Assembly (NCBI RefSeq): GCF_040807025.1
Contig: NC_090943.1
Location: 125,921,400 to 125,985,399, forward strand
Direction: 5' to 3'
Length of the DNA stretch: 64,000 bases
Origin: Struthio camelus
Lineage: Eukaryota; Chordata; Aves; Struthioniformes; Struthionidae
In this document: piece by piece, positions 26,258-39,462 of the stretch
Position numbering within the stretch: position 1 is the first letter of the stretch
Layout of the letters: each line of letters begins with the position of its first letter
The notes under the pieces: generated by a model
What the model saw: only the letters and a program-made list of their open reading frames with translations
Told to the model about the DNA's origin: nothing
Databases searched by the model: none
Position numbers and translations under genes: made by a program

Positions 26258-28480
26258 TCTCCAGTAGTGTCACGTCTCTCTTGTACTGGGGAGCCCAGAA
26301 CTGGACACAGTACTCCAGGTGAGGCCTCCCCAGGGCTGAGGAGAGGGGCAGGATCACCTCCCTCCACCTGCTGGCAACACTCTGCCTAATGCACCCCACG
26401 GTGCATTACCCCATGGTATCATTGGCCTTCTTGGCCACAAGGGCACACTGCTGGCTCATGGTCAACTTGGTGTCCACCAGCACTCCCAGGTCCTTCTCGG
26501 CAGAGCTGCTTTCCAGCAGGTCAACCCCCCAGCCTGTACTAGTGCGTGGGGTTATTCCTGCCTAGGTGCAGGACCCTGCACTTGCCTTTGTGGAACTTCA
26601 TGAGGTTCCTCTCCGCCCACCTCTCCAGCCTGTCCAGGTCCCTCTGAATGGCAGCACAGCCTTCTGGTGTATCAGCCTCTCCTCCCAGTTTAGTATCATC
26701 AGCAAACTTGCTGAGGGTGCACTCTGTGCCTTCCTCCAGGTCACTGACGAATACATTGAACAAGACTGGGCCCAGTATTGACTCCTGGGGGACATTGCTA
26801 GCTACAAGCCTCCAACTAGACTCTGCCCTCTGAGCTGTGCCGTCTAGCCGGTTCTCAATCCACCTCACCGTCCACTCATCTAACCCACACTTCCTGAGCT
26901 TACCTAGGAGGATGTGATGGGAGACAGTGTCAAAAGCCTTGCTGAAATCCAGAAAGACAACATCCACTGCTCTGCCCTCATCTACCCAGCCAGTCATTCC
27001 GTCATAGAAGGCTATCAGGTTGGTCAAGCATGATTTCCCTTTGGTGAATCCATGCTGACTAATCCTGATCACCTTCTTGTCCTCCACATGCTTAATGATG
27101 ACCTCCAGGAGGGGCTGTTCCATCCCCTTTCCAGGGATGGAGGGGAGGCTGACAGGCCTGTAGTTTCCTGGCTCCTCCTTCTTGCCCTTTTGGAAGACTG
27201 GGGTGACACTGGCTTTCTGCCAGTCCTCAGGCACCTCTCTTGTTCTCCAGGACCTTTCAAAGATGATGGAGAGTGGCCTAGCGATAACATCCGCCAGCTC
27301 CCTCAGCACTCGTGGGTGCATCCCATCGGGGCCCATGGATTTATGGATGTCAAGTTTGGACAAAAGATCTCTAACCTGATCCTCCTCATCCAAGGGAGAG
27401 TCTTCCTTTCTCCAGCCTTCTTCTCTTGGCCCCAGGGTCTGGAATTCCTAAGGGCTGGCCTTAGCAGTGAAGACTGAAGCAAAGAAGGCATTTAGCAACT
27501 CTGCCTTCTCTATATCCTTTGTTACCAGGGCACCCGCCCCATTCAGCAGTGGGCCCACATTTTCCCTAGTCTTCCTTTTGCTATTGACGTGTTTGAAGAA
27601 GGCCTTCTTGTTGTCCTTGACATCTCTTGCCAGATTTAATTCCAACTGGGCCTTAGCCTTCCTTGTCGCATCCCTGCACACTCTGACAACGTCCCTGTAT
27701 TCCTCCCAAGTGGCCTGTCCCCTTTTCCACATTCTGTGGACTTCCTTCTTCTGCTGGAGTTTTGCCAGGAGTTCCTTGCTCATCCATGCAGGTCTCCTGC
27801 CCGCTTTGCTGGGCTTCTTACTCAGAGGGATGCACCGATCTTGAGCCTGGAGGAGGTGATGCTTGAATATGAACCAGCTTTCTTGGACCCCTCTTCCTTC
27901 TAGGGCCCTACCCCAGGAGATTCCCCTAAGTAGGTCCCCGAAGAGGCCAAAGTCAGCTCTCCTGAAGTCCAGCGTTGCAATCCTACTCATTGCCCTGCTC
28001 CCTCCTCGCAGGATCCTGAACTCCACCATCTCATGGTCACTGCAGCCAAGGCTACCCCCAACCTTCACCTCTCCAACTAGACCTTCTTGGTTCATTTGTA
28101 CAAGGTCTAGCATTGCACCTTTCCTCGTTGGTGTCTCCACCACCTGGGTCAAGAAATTATCATCAATCCTCTGCAGGACCCTCTTGGACTGTTTGTGCCT
28201 AGCTGTGCTGTCTTGCCAACAGATGTCAGGGTGGTTGAAGTCTGCCATGAGAACCAGGGCCTGTGATCGTGAGGCTACTTCCAGCTGTCGGTAGAAGGCC
28301 TCATCGATGACTTCCTCCTGATCAGGTGGCCTGTAGTAAACCCCCACCACCGTGTCACCCATGTTAGCCTGCCCTTTAATCCTTACCCATAGGCTCTCAA
28401 CTTGCTCTTCATCCACCCCTAGGCAGAGCTCCACACATTCTAGTTGCTCCCTCACATAAAGAGCAACTCCACCTGAGAAA
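26258..28480 (-). mobile_element. CR1 LINE, truncated at both ends
   Basis: About 2.2 kb matches the avian chicken-repeat-1 non-LTR retrotransposon. Read on the minus strand, it starts inside the endonuclease domain (near [12 protein letters not shown], about 28475) and runs through reverse transcriptase to [12 protein letters not shown] at about 26260. The 5' truncation is normal for CR1. The 3' loss is not: the last part of ORF2 and the octamer tail are missing, so the copy was cut after insertion by a deletion or rearrangement. It has only a few disabling changes and is probably one of the younger repeats here. Confidence 0.93.
26539..28475 (-). pseudogene. CR1 ORF2 remnant: endonuclease and reverse transcriptase
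   Basis: One reading frame runs from about 28475 to 26539, broken by a TAG at 27448-27450 just after [11 protein letters not shown] and ended by a second TAG at 26539-26541, where the family usually has Gln. A 1-nt shift follows, after which [18 protein letters not shown] is readable in another frame. Seen: the endonuclease part has ADFNHP and the catalytic SDH motif, and the reverse-transcriptase part has [18 protein letters not shown] and the catalytic FADD. The N-terminal endonuclease part and all of ORF1 are absent, so it cannot encode a working element. Confidence 0.9.
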
Positions 28481-29799
28481 TGAGACCAGCAACACCTGAG
28501 ATCAGGTGAAATTGTTCTGAAAACTCAAAAAAATAACAGAGGACGTTTACTGGATAAGCTCATTCACAGACCAGAAATGGTTTATGGCATTATAGCCTGG
28601 GGTTAGTGGTACAAATCAAGCACAGGTCAGTTTTGAGGAAAGGTCATTAATATACATCAGCAGCTCCTTTTTCATCCCTCTTGCAGGAACTGCTCCCATT
28701 TTATATCAGGAATGAGATTGCAAAAATCACCTTTGGCACTGATTCAGATAAATAGCAACAACATAAAGGCTTCAGGTGTGGAGAATTTAAGGAGCTACCT
28801 TTGCAGCTCAGGCTCAAGCCACAGCAGCTGAGAAAGCAGTATAAACAGTTGTACCTGATATTTACAAACAGCATCTACGGCTATTAGTGTTTTATTTTTC
28901 CATGGCACCTTTAAGACAAAATTTATCTTTGACATGAAAGACAATGTGTTAAGGAATATGCAGCTTTCATACTGGAAGAAATCTCTCCTGCTCAACTTTG
29001 TGGAATTTGTGAAGGAAGATAAAAGTTATTAGAAACAAGGGAAGTATTCAGGGAGGCAAAAATCAGACTTTGAAGAAACCTACTGAAAGTTTTACACGTG
29101 ACAAACCTACATAGTAAATGACATTTTTCCATCACAGAGGAACACACAATTCAGTAATTCAGCCCCCTCTACCATAACGCATTAGAAGCTAGTGCTGCTT
29201 GTCCATTCATCCAAAAGTGCACACTCTCAGAAACTGAACAGTGAAGTTCCTAGTGGGCTGCCTGGATGATAATAGTAAGCTGTTTCCTTTTGAGCCCACT
29301 CCATGACAATTAATATAGCTTCAAAGATGTTGGTAATCATAATTTTACACTGTTCTGCAGCAGAAGAAGGAGCCTTTACCAGTCAGCAACAGCTGGGATT
29401 TACAGGTTTTCTGAGGCCAGCTGTGCCTCTTTTGCAGACCCTGAAAACTAAATGTTACTGAGTTTTATTATCCCTAGAGGAAACTTGAGCAGACTGTACT
29501 TCATAAACTCTTATGACATATCATTTCCACCATGATTATTCCTGACTACAAAAACTCTACCCCTCTTTGACTGAGCTGTTCTCTGGAGGGAAGAGCGAAG
29601 AGCAGTTTCTTGCTCCAGTGTGTAACTTCTGACTTTGACCCTTGCATAGACAATGCATCGAAGATATTTCTTATACAACATCCTACCCGCTACCCAGAAT
29701 AAAGACAAATCAGATCTATATGTATGCAAGCAGGGGCTCCACTTTTCAAGACCCAGCTAGGACAAAGCCATAGCTGACCTGAGGCTGAACTGGTGATAA

Positions 29800-29866
29800 T
29801 CCTTTTGAGCTGGAAGTTGTACTAAATGACCTCCAGATGTCCTTTTCAACCAACACTTCTATAAAG
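29800..29866 (+). mobile_element. Old CR1 3'-end fragment
   Basis: TTGTACTAAATGACCTCCAG, then ATGTCCTTTTCAACCAACAC and TTCTAT, matches the degraded CR1 3' end (gttggactagatgacctcc...ttctat) in the plus orientation. The terminal octamers have decayed. Confidence 0.65.
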
Positions 29867-30953
29867 CTTTTAAATGTGTGTAGAAAGCCTTATACATTTA
29901 GAATATGATAGTTTTGCATTTGAATTGTAATTGTTTTGTAATTGAATCAAGAACACTATATTTAATAACGAGGGTAATAAGGGTACTCTTCCATCAGTGT
30001 GTTCAGCACTTCCAATGATGCACGCTGTCACATGCAATGTTTCAGTAACTTGCCTATCAATTCCCTGGATTGCAGAGATCTTTTGATTTCAAAACAGGAA
30101 AATGGAACAAGAAGTCATTGTAGTACTTCCCATGCAAGAAGGTTGCAATTAGCTTCAGTTACTGGCCTGACCCGAAAACGGAGGGCTCTGGTATCAGAGG
30201 AGCAGCTGACAGTGGTTAAAGCTTGAGGAAGAAACATTCCATAACTTGCAAACAGCACAAAGCCCACAAAAGGGAACAAAAGTACTACTTAATATAGATT
30301 AAGTAGCCTCTCTTGTTCCATCGGATGAAAAATGTTTGAAAGTGTGTAAAGACGCTGAGACGTTCATTATGTTTGGATTAATTTCACATGTAAGGGATTG
30401 TTTCCTCTGAAGTGTTAACAATGGTAACACCCTGATCAAGACTGAAAGGAAAAAATGGTAAATTCAGGGATTTGTTTATATGTTGAGTGGTTCTCAAAGG
30501 GCCTTCACTCCTTGAGGGAGCTGCTACAAGATACTGTGCCTTAGTAGCACTTGACAAGTGGGGCTAGGCAGTGGAGACTTCCAGCAAAGCGGCAAGGAGA
30601 AGCTGTAAAGGACAGATTGCCTTGGGTTTTAGGTGCTGCATTTGATGGACAAAAGAGCAGGGTAGCTTTGTTTCTTCCTGTGCCATATGAATATTTTATT
30701 GAATGTGGGGGCAAGGAATATTCTTTAAGGTGGGGCTGATGAAGGTGGGGCTTGTTTGTATAATTTTAAATACAGATTAGTGGGAGGAAGTGGTTAGCAT
30801 AGGTTTTAAAACCCATTAGTGAGTTTCTCCACTTCTTTAAAGTACTTCTATAACCCCATTATTTTAATGTGATTATCCCAATAGGCACACTTGAAGTAGA
30901 GAAGTATCATGATGATCTCTTTCAGATAAGAAAGAAAAGCACAGAGACTACAG

Positions 30954-30992
30954 TCAGATTTTGAAAGACACCTAAGTACCTTTGAAAATCTA
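30954..30992. repeat. Ancient interspersed repeat relic
   Basis: CAGATTTTGAAAGACACCTA followed by AGTACCTTTGAAAATCT resembles the recurrent 'cacctaaatacctttgaaaatctggcc' motif of old amniote repeats. It is short and diverged. Confidence 0.4.
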
Positions 30993-32488
30993 TGTATAAG
31001 TAATTAGCTTAAAGTAATACAGAATGTCAGTGTCTTGTAGCTTTGCTCACTAACCACTCTAATATCCTTATTCTCTGTTATTTATTGCTCAACAAATGGA
31101 TGTTATTAGGTCACCTCAGTAGGTGAAAGCACTTACTCATTTATTTCTAAAGACATGAATAATAATTTACTCTTGTCAAAGTCATGTGGATCCTCTCTGA
31201 TTTATTTGGAGATTAATTTTGTAGTGAATAAAAAGCAATATTCCATTGTTCCAACAATGATTTTTCATGGATATTTCCCATATCTATAGACTAAAAGGGG
31301 CCAAATCTCCTCACATCAAGTTTTAGGAAAATATCATTTCAGTTTTCAAGCAGCTACAAGGCTAGCTGCGATGTGGCTAATTGCTCAATGAGAGAGAGAA
31401 ATGAACCTTTGCTGAAAAATCTAATCTAAAGTGTAATCACACTTTTTTTTTTTCTACTAGCTGATAGATAGACAATATAAATACATTGTTGAATAAGGAG
31501 AATAACTTCCTCTGTATAGACTTAGTCAGCTGAAAACATCAATATCATTGAGCATGGAATGTAATATTGCTCTTTGATACTGAGTTGTTCTATTTATAGT
31601 CATTTTTCATTTTATGGAATTTACTTGCAATAGGAAATACATTAGCAATACATTGAGAAATCAATATTTAACATTCACTTTGGTCTTTTCAGTGCATGAT
31701 TCTGCTCTAAAAGCCAATGGGAAAGCTGAGCACACACTTTATACTCTCTTACTCCCCAAGACGAAAGTCAACAGCGTTCCAATTCCAAGAATTCTGGAAT
31801 ACTCCACAGAATTTAGGGCATAGACTAACTATTTCTCAAACTACATGGAATTCAAGTGACGCATCATTTGTATTCTCTTTATACCAGTTTCATCACCTAT
31901 TTCTAGCAGGCTCAAGGATTTGCCTGTCTGACATTTCCCTGACTGGCCTTTGTTACTAAGATATCACTTAAGTGATGGATCACTTATCCAGCTAAAATGT
32001 AATTTAATTTTCATTCTAGAATGCAGGTAATGATTTCCTTTTTTCAAATCAAGTGGTTTTTCAGAAAAATCTCACTCAACAATTGTCTTCAGAGGAAACG
32101 TTAAATTTTAATGCTAAGCAAGTGCAGTTCATTCACGTACGCTATCAATTAATCAGTCGGTAAGCCTATCCGAACCTTTTTTGTCTCTGTTTCATTAGAC
32201 CTAGATAGTGTGCATGCTATCTATCCTTTTTTTCCGTGCCACCTTCTTTATTTCACTCTCACTGATGTTCTGAAATGGATTTTAGCTCCTGTATTTTCCC
32301 CAAAGACCAAAGCAGGAGCCACCACAACTGTTCCGTGACAAAACAGGCACGCTTCTGAAAACTCGGTTATTGGAGGTGCCAGGTCAGCCTAAACCTGACT
32401 CTTGTTGCCTAATTAACATCTGATTCATTCCTCAGTGTTAATCCTTATCTAGATCCTGTAAATCTTGACATTACTTTCACAAGGCTGC

Positions 32489-32560
32489 TATTAGGTCCTC
32501 CCTAAGCCTTCTGTTCTCCAGGCTGAACACAGTCCGGTGGGTTGGAAAGCGCTCCGGTAG
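32489..32560 (-). mobile_element. Old CR1 fragment
   Basis: The stretch CCTAAGCCTTCTGTTCTCCA followed by GGCTGAACACAG resembles the CR1 segment usually reading 'cctgagccttctcttctccaggctgaac' in reverse complement. Divergence is high, so the copy is old and its ends are approximate. Confidence 0.6.
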
Positions 32561-35500
32561 TGGGATTCAGCTCTCTTAGAGGTCATCTTCTAAAACATGG
32601 GTATCTCAGATGAGCTTATGGGTAACTCTCTAATTGGTGGTGAAAGAGAGAGAGAGGCACATTCTTAGGGAAATTTCTCGTATAAAATAGGTGTACAAAA
32701 TAGGTAGGATGAACTGGCATCTGCAAATGCTTAAGATTGCGTACAGACAAGAGAAAGAGCTTACTTACAGCTTAAAGCAGAGGCCTAACTTCCAAATGGC
32801 TAACTTCAGGTGAAATGAATCCTGCTGGTAGAGATGCAAGCTTATTCCTTTGGTCTGTGACTGCCACGTTTGTGTGGCACCAGGTAAAAAATATTACCTC
32901 TTCATTCTTCCTTTTCCCCCCTCGTAGAAGACAAGGGTGATGCTTGCTTTGACTTTTTTTTCTGCGTGGTTTGACTTTCACAAATGAAAAGTGCCAGATG
33001 AATGTGAAGGGCAAAGGTCCAGCATGAAGCCCAAGGAGAATGAATTACTGGGCAGAAAACATAATCCTTTTTAAGTGGCACACCCAAGTGGTAACAGAAT
33101 GTAACATTCTTTTTTTTTTTTTCAGTTATTTTTTCTGGTTGGCAAATAGATGAAACATCTCTAAAATCGCGAGGCATGGGCCAGGTTCTGTAAAGAGGCA
33201 TGAGAAGATATCTGTTGACTCTAGCCTGGTGAATGCCTGGTCTCTACGGAGAGTGGGTCTACAAAAATCTTTCCTTGTTATGAACTCACTCTGAAAACAT
33301 ACATAAAAACAGAGGAAAGCTGTCACCTCCTCAATCTTATCTCTGTAATTGCACCTATTATGTTTCAGGACACACCTTCCTCTAAATACAAGCAACATTT
33401 GAAATCTTTTTAAATCAATCTGATTTTTCATGCAAGTGTTGCAAGAAAATGATTCAACACCATAATTACCTCCAGCCATAATTGATTGTATTTGTTTACA
33501 TGGTAGATTATTAACAAAACAGTATCTGGAATTGAACTCTACCTTTAAGCATAGTTTAGATTATTGCAGCAATATACATATATAATGTCATAAAACTGCA
33601 GCAGGTGGCTCCTTGGTAGTAATTTAGTAATATTCAGCATTCGTTCTAAATATTGCTTTTGGAACCAAATTAGCTGTCTTGCATGAGCGATTAATTTGAC
33701 TGATAGTGCACTATACAGCATGACTTATTTGCGTTACGCAGTTTTACTAACTAATAACTCAGAGCTACGTGATGATGTCAGTCTTCATCTTTGAAACACT
33801 ATTTTGCAAAAGAAATGAATGGTCTGTGCTTCTCTCAGGGTTATATATTATATTCCAGGAGCAGTGCGGTACTTTATAATGCCTAAATTCACCACCTTGT
33901 ATAGCCCAAAGCCATTATGCTCTTATCTAGCCAGCTTAAAATGACAATATGATTGGCCACTCCAGATTTATAACACTGTCTGTTTGAATGTGACGTGGTA
34001 ATACCACATTTGATCAAGTCCCTAACTAAATGTAAGATTCTGGACTTCTGTGTACAAAACTGATTTTTTGAGAAAAAGATTTAAAAAGATGGAAAGGGAG
34101 GGAACCTCAACTTTCTGAGTATACTCGGGATAGGCTCATGGAAGCATTAAATCCTTTCAGTATACCTGTCTCCCACACATCTCTCCTAATGTTCTCAAAA
34201 CAGTTAAAATGCTGAAAGAATTGAAGACAGTGATGTGGGAGACACTGGGGATACAGAGTCCCTAACATGTGGTTCAAAGACAATTTTTGAAGTAGATGGG
34301 AAGGGGCTTACAGGGATTGGGAAAGGGGGGAATATTGGGAAGCCAGGACTGCCTATCCTATTGCAGCACATTCAGACTCCTGAAGCAAAATGCTATATGA
34401 TCTTGCAGTTTACAATACCAGCAGCAAGCCTGTCACTAGGCTAATATTTATACATAGTCCCTTTGCCATGTACTTCCCATCACCCCAGTAATCTCCTTCC
34501 AGCAGTTTGTTACCTCCACTCTTGTGCCTTGCTCTAGCTGAATTCCTAGATGATGCAAGCAAATGTCAATGAGAAGCTGCAAAGGCCTGGGGCTTGCCAC
34601 AGTACTCAGCAGAATCAGGGCCCAAAATGGGAAGTTTAGTTTCCATCCTTTTAGACAGAACATTTGCACTTGCTCTGTTTGTTCAGTGTGGAGTATGATG
34701 GGGTACTGAGTCATGCCTTTGAGAGCACCAATAGTAGAGATAGTGTGTGTGTAGGTGGATGTGCTTCATGGTGGTGGAGTGCTTTTTGGAAAAAAAAATA
34801 AGACATTTGTAAAAGGAAATATTTACCTGAAAATTCAAAAAAAAAGAATTGGTTTTGCAGGGTTAAGGAAAAAAATCTAGCAAATATTTTTGGTAACATT
34901 TGAAAAACTGAGATACCCTTTTCGGAAAAGGTTGATATCTCAGACTTCCACAGAGTGAACTTCTAGTGCACTGTAAGTCCCAATGGGAATCTGAAAGTAG
35001 GTCCTTCTAGCTAAAGCAAAACACATATTACTAGGCAGGAATGATTGATTTGTTTCTAAAAAGATAGATAGAAGGAAGGGGGAAGAGAAGGGAAAGATTT
35101 GTTTCGTTCGTGGCATGGATTACTCAGCTTTAGTTTGAATATCATCTAAGTTTAACCTGAGGATCCTTCTCTGTTTCTTAACCATAAGCTGCTTTTCCAG
35201 GGTGGAGCCTTTTCTATATTCAACTTTTACACACCCTATTTCACCAGCATATCATATCCTGTTTGATATAATCTGTAGTTCTTTCAGACCACACACAATT
35301 TATTAGCTTTCTATGGCTAGTTGAATTAAGGCATTTTGATGATGACAAACATAATTCCCTTGTATAATCAACGGCTTGCCACAGAACATTATGGACCTGC
35401 TCTATAACCACGAGTTTGATACATTTTATTTTATTTATTATATCTGGCAGTTCCCACATTTACAGCAAGTCTGTGCCCCTCACTGGGGGCCCATTCTGGC

Positions 35501-38056
35501 CTCCCCAATCAGAATGAGGAAAATATCAAGATTTCCAGCATAATATTTTTAGAGTATTTTATAGTTTGGTTGTGAGTACTTATGACACCTAGTGGTTTTG
35601 GCTGAAAAATGCAAACCTTATAGAGGAAGGGGAAGTAGGGGGTGGGCTGAAGAAAAGGAGGAAGGACCAAATACTACCTGCTGGGGAAGACAGCTACTAC
35701 TCTAAAGGGGTGAAAGACATGGTCGAGCAAGTTATTTCACTGAGGATGTGACACATCTCCTCGAGGCAGCCACCCTCTAAACCCCATCACCTAGCAGTGG
35801 ACAGGTTCAGCTATAAGAAATACTTTTGAGGTGGGGTGGGCATAGGTGGTTATAGATGTTTGTGTTGGGTGGTCAGGCTCAGCTTCTGTTTGCGATGCTG
35901 GAAGAGAGCAGGGGAGCTGGGGGTGAAGATATTTCCCCAGCATCCCAAGGACAGTTAAAGGCACATCGAGAATGGAGCAAGTCTGCAGATTCAGGCGGTG
36001 AGTCATGAAAAAAGGGAAATACAACAAATAGTTAATTGCTGGCTTTTTACAAAGTCATCCTTTAAATTTGACACTTAAGCAATGTCTCATCACCTAAGAC
36101 TTTCCCTTTATCCAACAGAAAAATATGGATATTTCCCAAATGATAGATTTGGACCTTAAATGGACTGACTGGTTTGTGAAGAAGCCTATTTTAATACCCT
36201 GACAAGATCCCTTGAACTGTGTGACTTTCGAAAAAAGACAAGATCAAGAGCTAACAACTGCTGATACAGTTCAATCCATTTGGGAGTCATGGTCAGAGAG
36301 AGTAACTAGGCAGCAAAAACCATGTTGGCAACTACATGGGAGCCTGCACCTTGAAAGGTACAACCTTGTGGTTGCTGCAGAGCACAGCACATCATACATC
36401 ACCCAGACTTACCCACCCACCCAAGTGTGCAAAATGCCATGAATCTTGGACATTAGAGGTTGCTGGGAGAAAACCCTTTCGATGGTAGAGATAACCACAT
36501 CCCATTGCTTTTAACAGTCTCTGAAAGAAATCCAAACAACATGTGCAACATAGTACAAAACTCCATCAGAGAGAGGTATTCAAAATTAATTAATAATAGC
36601 ACCTATTCCTATGCAGTTGCCCATTAACACAAAATACCCATCTGCAGACATTTAGAAAGGCGTTTGCAGGCGTTTTTAACATGAAATTAAACCAATTTAT
36701 TTCATAACTAACCAGTTCTGCACAGTCAGATAATAGCTATATTACATGTATATATATTTATATATGCATAGCTTGTGTATGGTTAGCGTGACTCATGAAT
36801 TGGAGTACGTGGTGTGATTCACACCACTCCTGTGAGATTCATTGGTTGATGGATACATCATGTGCCTCCTACTGTATCATAGCTGCTAGTGTTACACTGT
36901 GTTACCATATGTCTCTGAAAGATAATAAAGCAAGTTTGCAGTAGACTTGCCACCTGGAGGTTTACTCCTCAAACTCTGTCATCTGACATTTCCAGGTCAT
37001 ATCTGCCCCTCTCCACTGACTGTGCAGGAGCACAGGGCAATCCTGGTCCTTGTTTTTGCTCCTCAGCTGGGTGCTTCCGTTTAGCTTAGGTAGGATGGGC
37101 CTGCCACCACAATGTACTGCACTCGTTATAACTCCTGTCAGATGATATTGCTAGGTTTGTCCAGTGAATGGATGAAGCCTGAATGACAGTAACCGCATGA
37201 TTTAAGTCTCTAGAAGAAGCATAAGATGAGATCCTATGTCACTTCCAAAGCTGCTCTCAGACTTTGTAATCTTTGGACTTATCATTGTTGTCTTATTTGG
37301 GCTGCTTAGCTGTAGTTGCTTGTCTAGGGGACCATCACTGGGTGTCCCTTCATAGATGGTTATAAGAGAAAGAAATATATCTTGTTAGAATGCTGCTACT
37401 ACAATGACAGGAAGAAAACTGATCGCCCCTAGTAACCAAGGTGGAAGCTATTCCATCAGAGACAGGAGTCGTCATATGGAAAAGTAATACATCCGATAGC
37501 GAGAGTGAAACCATTCAGGGTCTGCTAAAGAATCATCTCTGTTTCTTCAGCCTGACGCTGAACAACATAGCTGCAGTTAAGAACAAAAACTGTATCAACT
37601 CATTCTTCCCAATACCATACTCCCATTTTCCCACATAAGCCCTTAGTCTTGCAGGAAAGCCAAGAAATTATGAACTGTTGGGTCAGCAGAGAAGCAGAGT
37701 CACGCTGTAGTGCAGCCTCAACATGCAACCCGGATATATCCAGAGTGTGACTGGACTTACGTACACCCAGAGTAAACAGAACCTGGAGAAATAATCAATT
37801 TGACAGTAAGACCTTACCAGCCCCTGCTCACCTTCAGCAATGCAGATGGCAGAAGACCAGATGGAGCTGCCTTACATGATAGGCAGAGCCCGTAGGACAG
37901 GTGCAAGCAAAGACAAAATGAGAAACTCTGAGAGGAAGATGAAAAATTTTCCCAAGGGAGGATATGGAATGTCTCTTTGTGAAATATTTTAAAAACAACT
38001 TCACTACTATTTCTCAAGAACAACACAGATACCATTGCAGTATCCAATATGCATTG

Positions 38057-38227
38057 TAAAAAGAAAGAAGTAAAGAAGGAATGAAGGAATGAAAAGAAAA
38101 AAGGAAAGCAAGGAGGGAAGGAAAAGAAAAAAGGGAAGCAAAAGAGAGAGAGAGAAAGAGGAAGGAAGGGAATGAAAGAAAGAAGAAGAAAAAGAGAAAA
38201 AAGGAAGGAAGGAAAAGAAAGAAAACA
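38057..38227. repeat. Purine-only tract (GAAA/GGAA-rich)
   Basis: About 170 nt on the plus strand is almost wholly A and G, with GAAA, GGAA and GAGA units. Open frames in its complement are low-complexity Ser/Phe/Leu runs and not genes. The asymmetry could support triplex (H-DNA) structure. Confidence 0.9.
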
Positions 38228-39158
38228 AAGACAGCAAAGCCATTACAAAGCATACAAGAAAGTAGTAGACTGGCTAGTTTAGGATCATCCCAGAAAAGAC
38301 TAAAATGACTCCTTTGGCTTCCATAGAATCCAACTTCAATTACACTGTTATTTCTGAGCTGGACACCCAGTCATTTCATTTTCAAACTGTTATTTCAATA
38401 TCTAGAATAAAGCTAGTACACAGAACTAGGATAGTAAATATCCATAAAGAATGCCATAGAAATTCCCCTTTTCCTTAAGCAGGAATGTCATTAAAGGACT
38501 AATATAAAAGAAAAGTGGAATGAATTCCATTAAGCTCATCTTATCACACAAAGTAAAGGAATAGAAGTCTTCTAAACCTCTTAGTAAGAACTGGCATAAG
38601 CAAAACCAGTAAAATTTTCAAGCTTTCCTTTTGGAGAGGCCTTTTACTGAATGAACTGCTAGCTTTGCCAACGGATAAAAAGAGGACAGAATAGTATACA
38701 GTGGTCGCATACCTGTTCTTCACATTTTCTTTTTCTCACAGAAGTAAAAGCTTTGAATAGCACCTATTTTATACTTCAAGGGGGCACTGATGGATTTTTA
38801 GGTCTGTGTCTGTATGAGTACTGCTTGGCCGGCAAAATCAGACGCCAGTCTTTACATGGACAATAACTTCTAAGATAAATCAGAACTCTTAAGGAGCACA
38901 GTCTCATTTGATATAAAGTCAATGTCACAAAAATAGATGCTTTGTTGCCCTGCCCTATAAGAAAAGGGCTCAGGACATGCACTTATTAAATGCTTGTCAT
39001 ATGAGACAACCTGTACTTGTTCTTCTTGGCTTGGGCATTAATAAAAGTGTGTTGTTATTCATGTATCCTATTATCCGCAAAAGAATATTACATTCAAGCA
39101 CATCTTTAAAAAGCAACAGGTGAAGTCATGAGAGCTAAAGAGATATCTCTCATAGTCG

Positions 39159-39462
39159 CACAGAATCACAGAATGGTTGTGGTTGGAAGGGACCTCTGAG
39201 ATCATCTAGTCCAACCCCCCTGCTCAAGCAGGGTCCTCTACAACAAGTTGCACAGGATTGTGTCCAGACAGATTTTGAATGTCTCCAAGGAAGGAGACTC
39301 CACAGCGGCTCTGGGCAACAGCCCTGCTCCTGTGCTCAGTCACCCTCACAGGAGAGAAGTTTTTCTTCATGTTCAGACAGAACTTCCTGTGGTTCAGTTT
39401 GTGCCCATTGCCTCTCATCCTATCGCTGGGCACCACTGAAAAGAGTCTGGCCCTGTGTTATC
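39159..39462 (-). mobile_element. CR1 LINE 3'-end fragment
   Basis: This copy of about 300 bp is severely 5'-truncated. It begins on the plus strand with two CACAGAAT octamers, the reverse complement of the CR1 tail ATTCTGTG, followed by the typical 3' UTR (GGGACCTCTGAGATCATCT, CCCCCCTGCTCAAGCAGGG). On the minus strand, 39436-39260 still encodes the ORF2 C-terminus (VPSDRMRGNGHKLNHRKFC, VRVTEH). I found no clear target-site duplication. Confidence 0.92.

Noticed and set aside
26566-28294. Plus-strand open frames opposite the CR1 copy
   Set aside because: They are reverse-complement shadows of the CR1 ORF2 remnant.
38007-38253. Minus-strand Ser/Phe/Leu-rich frames that look like membrane proteins
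   Set aside because: They are translations of the polypyrimidine complement of the purine tract in two registers.
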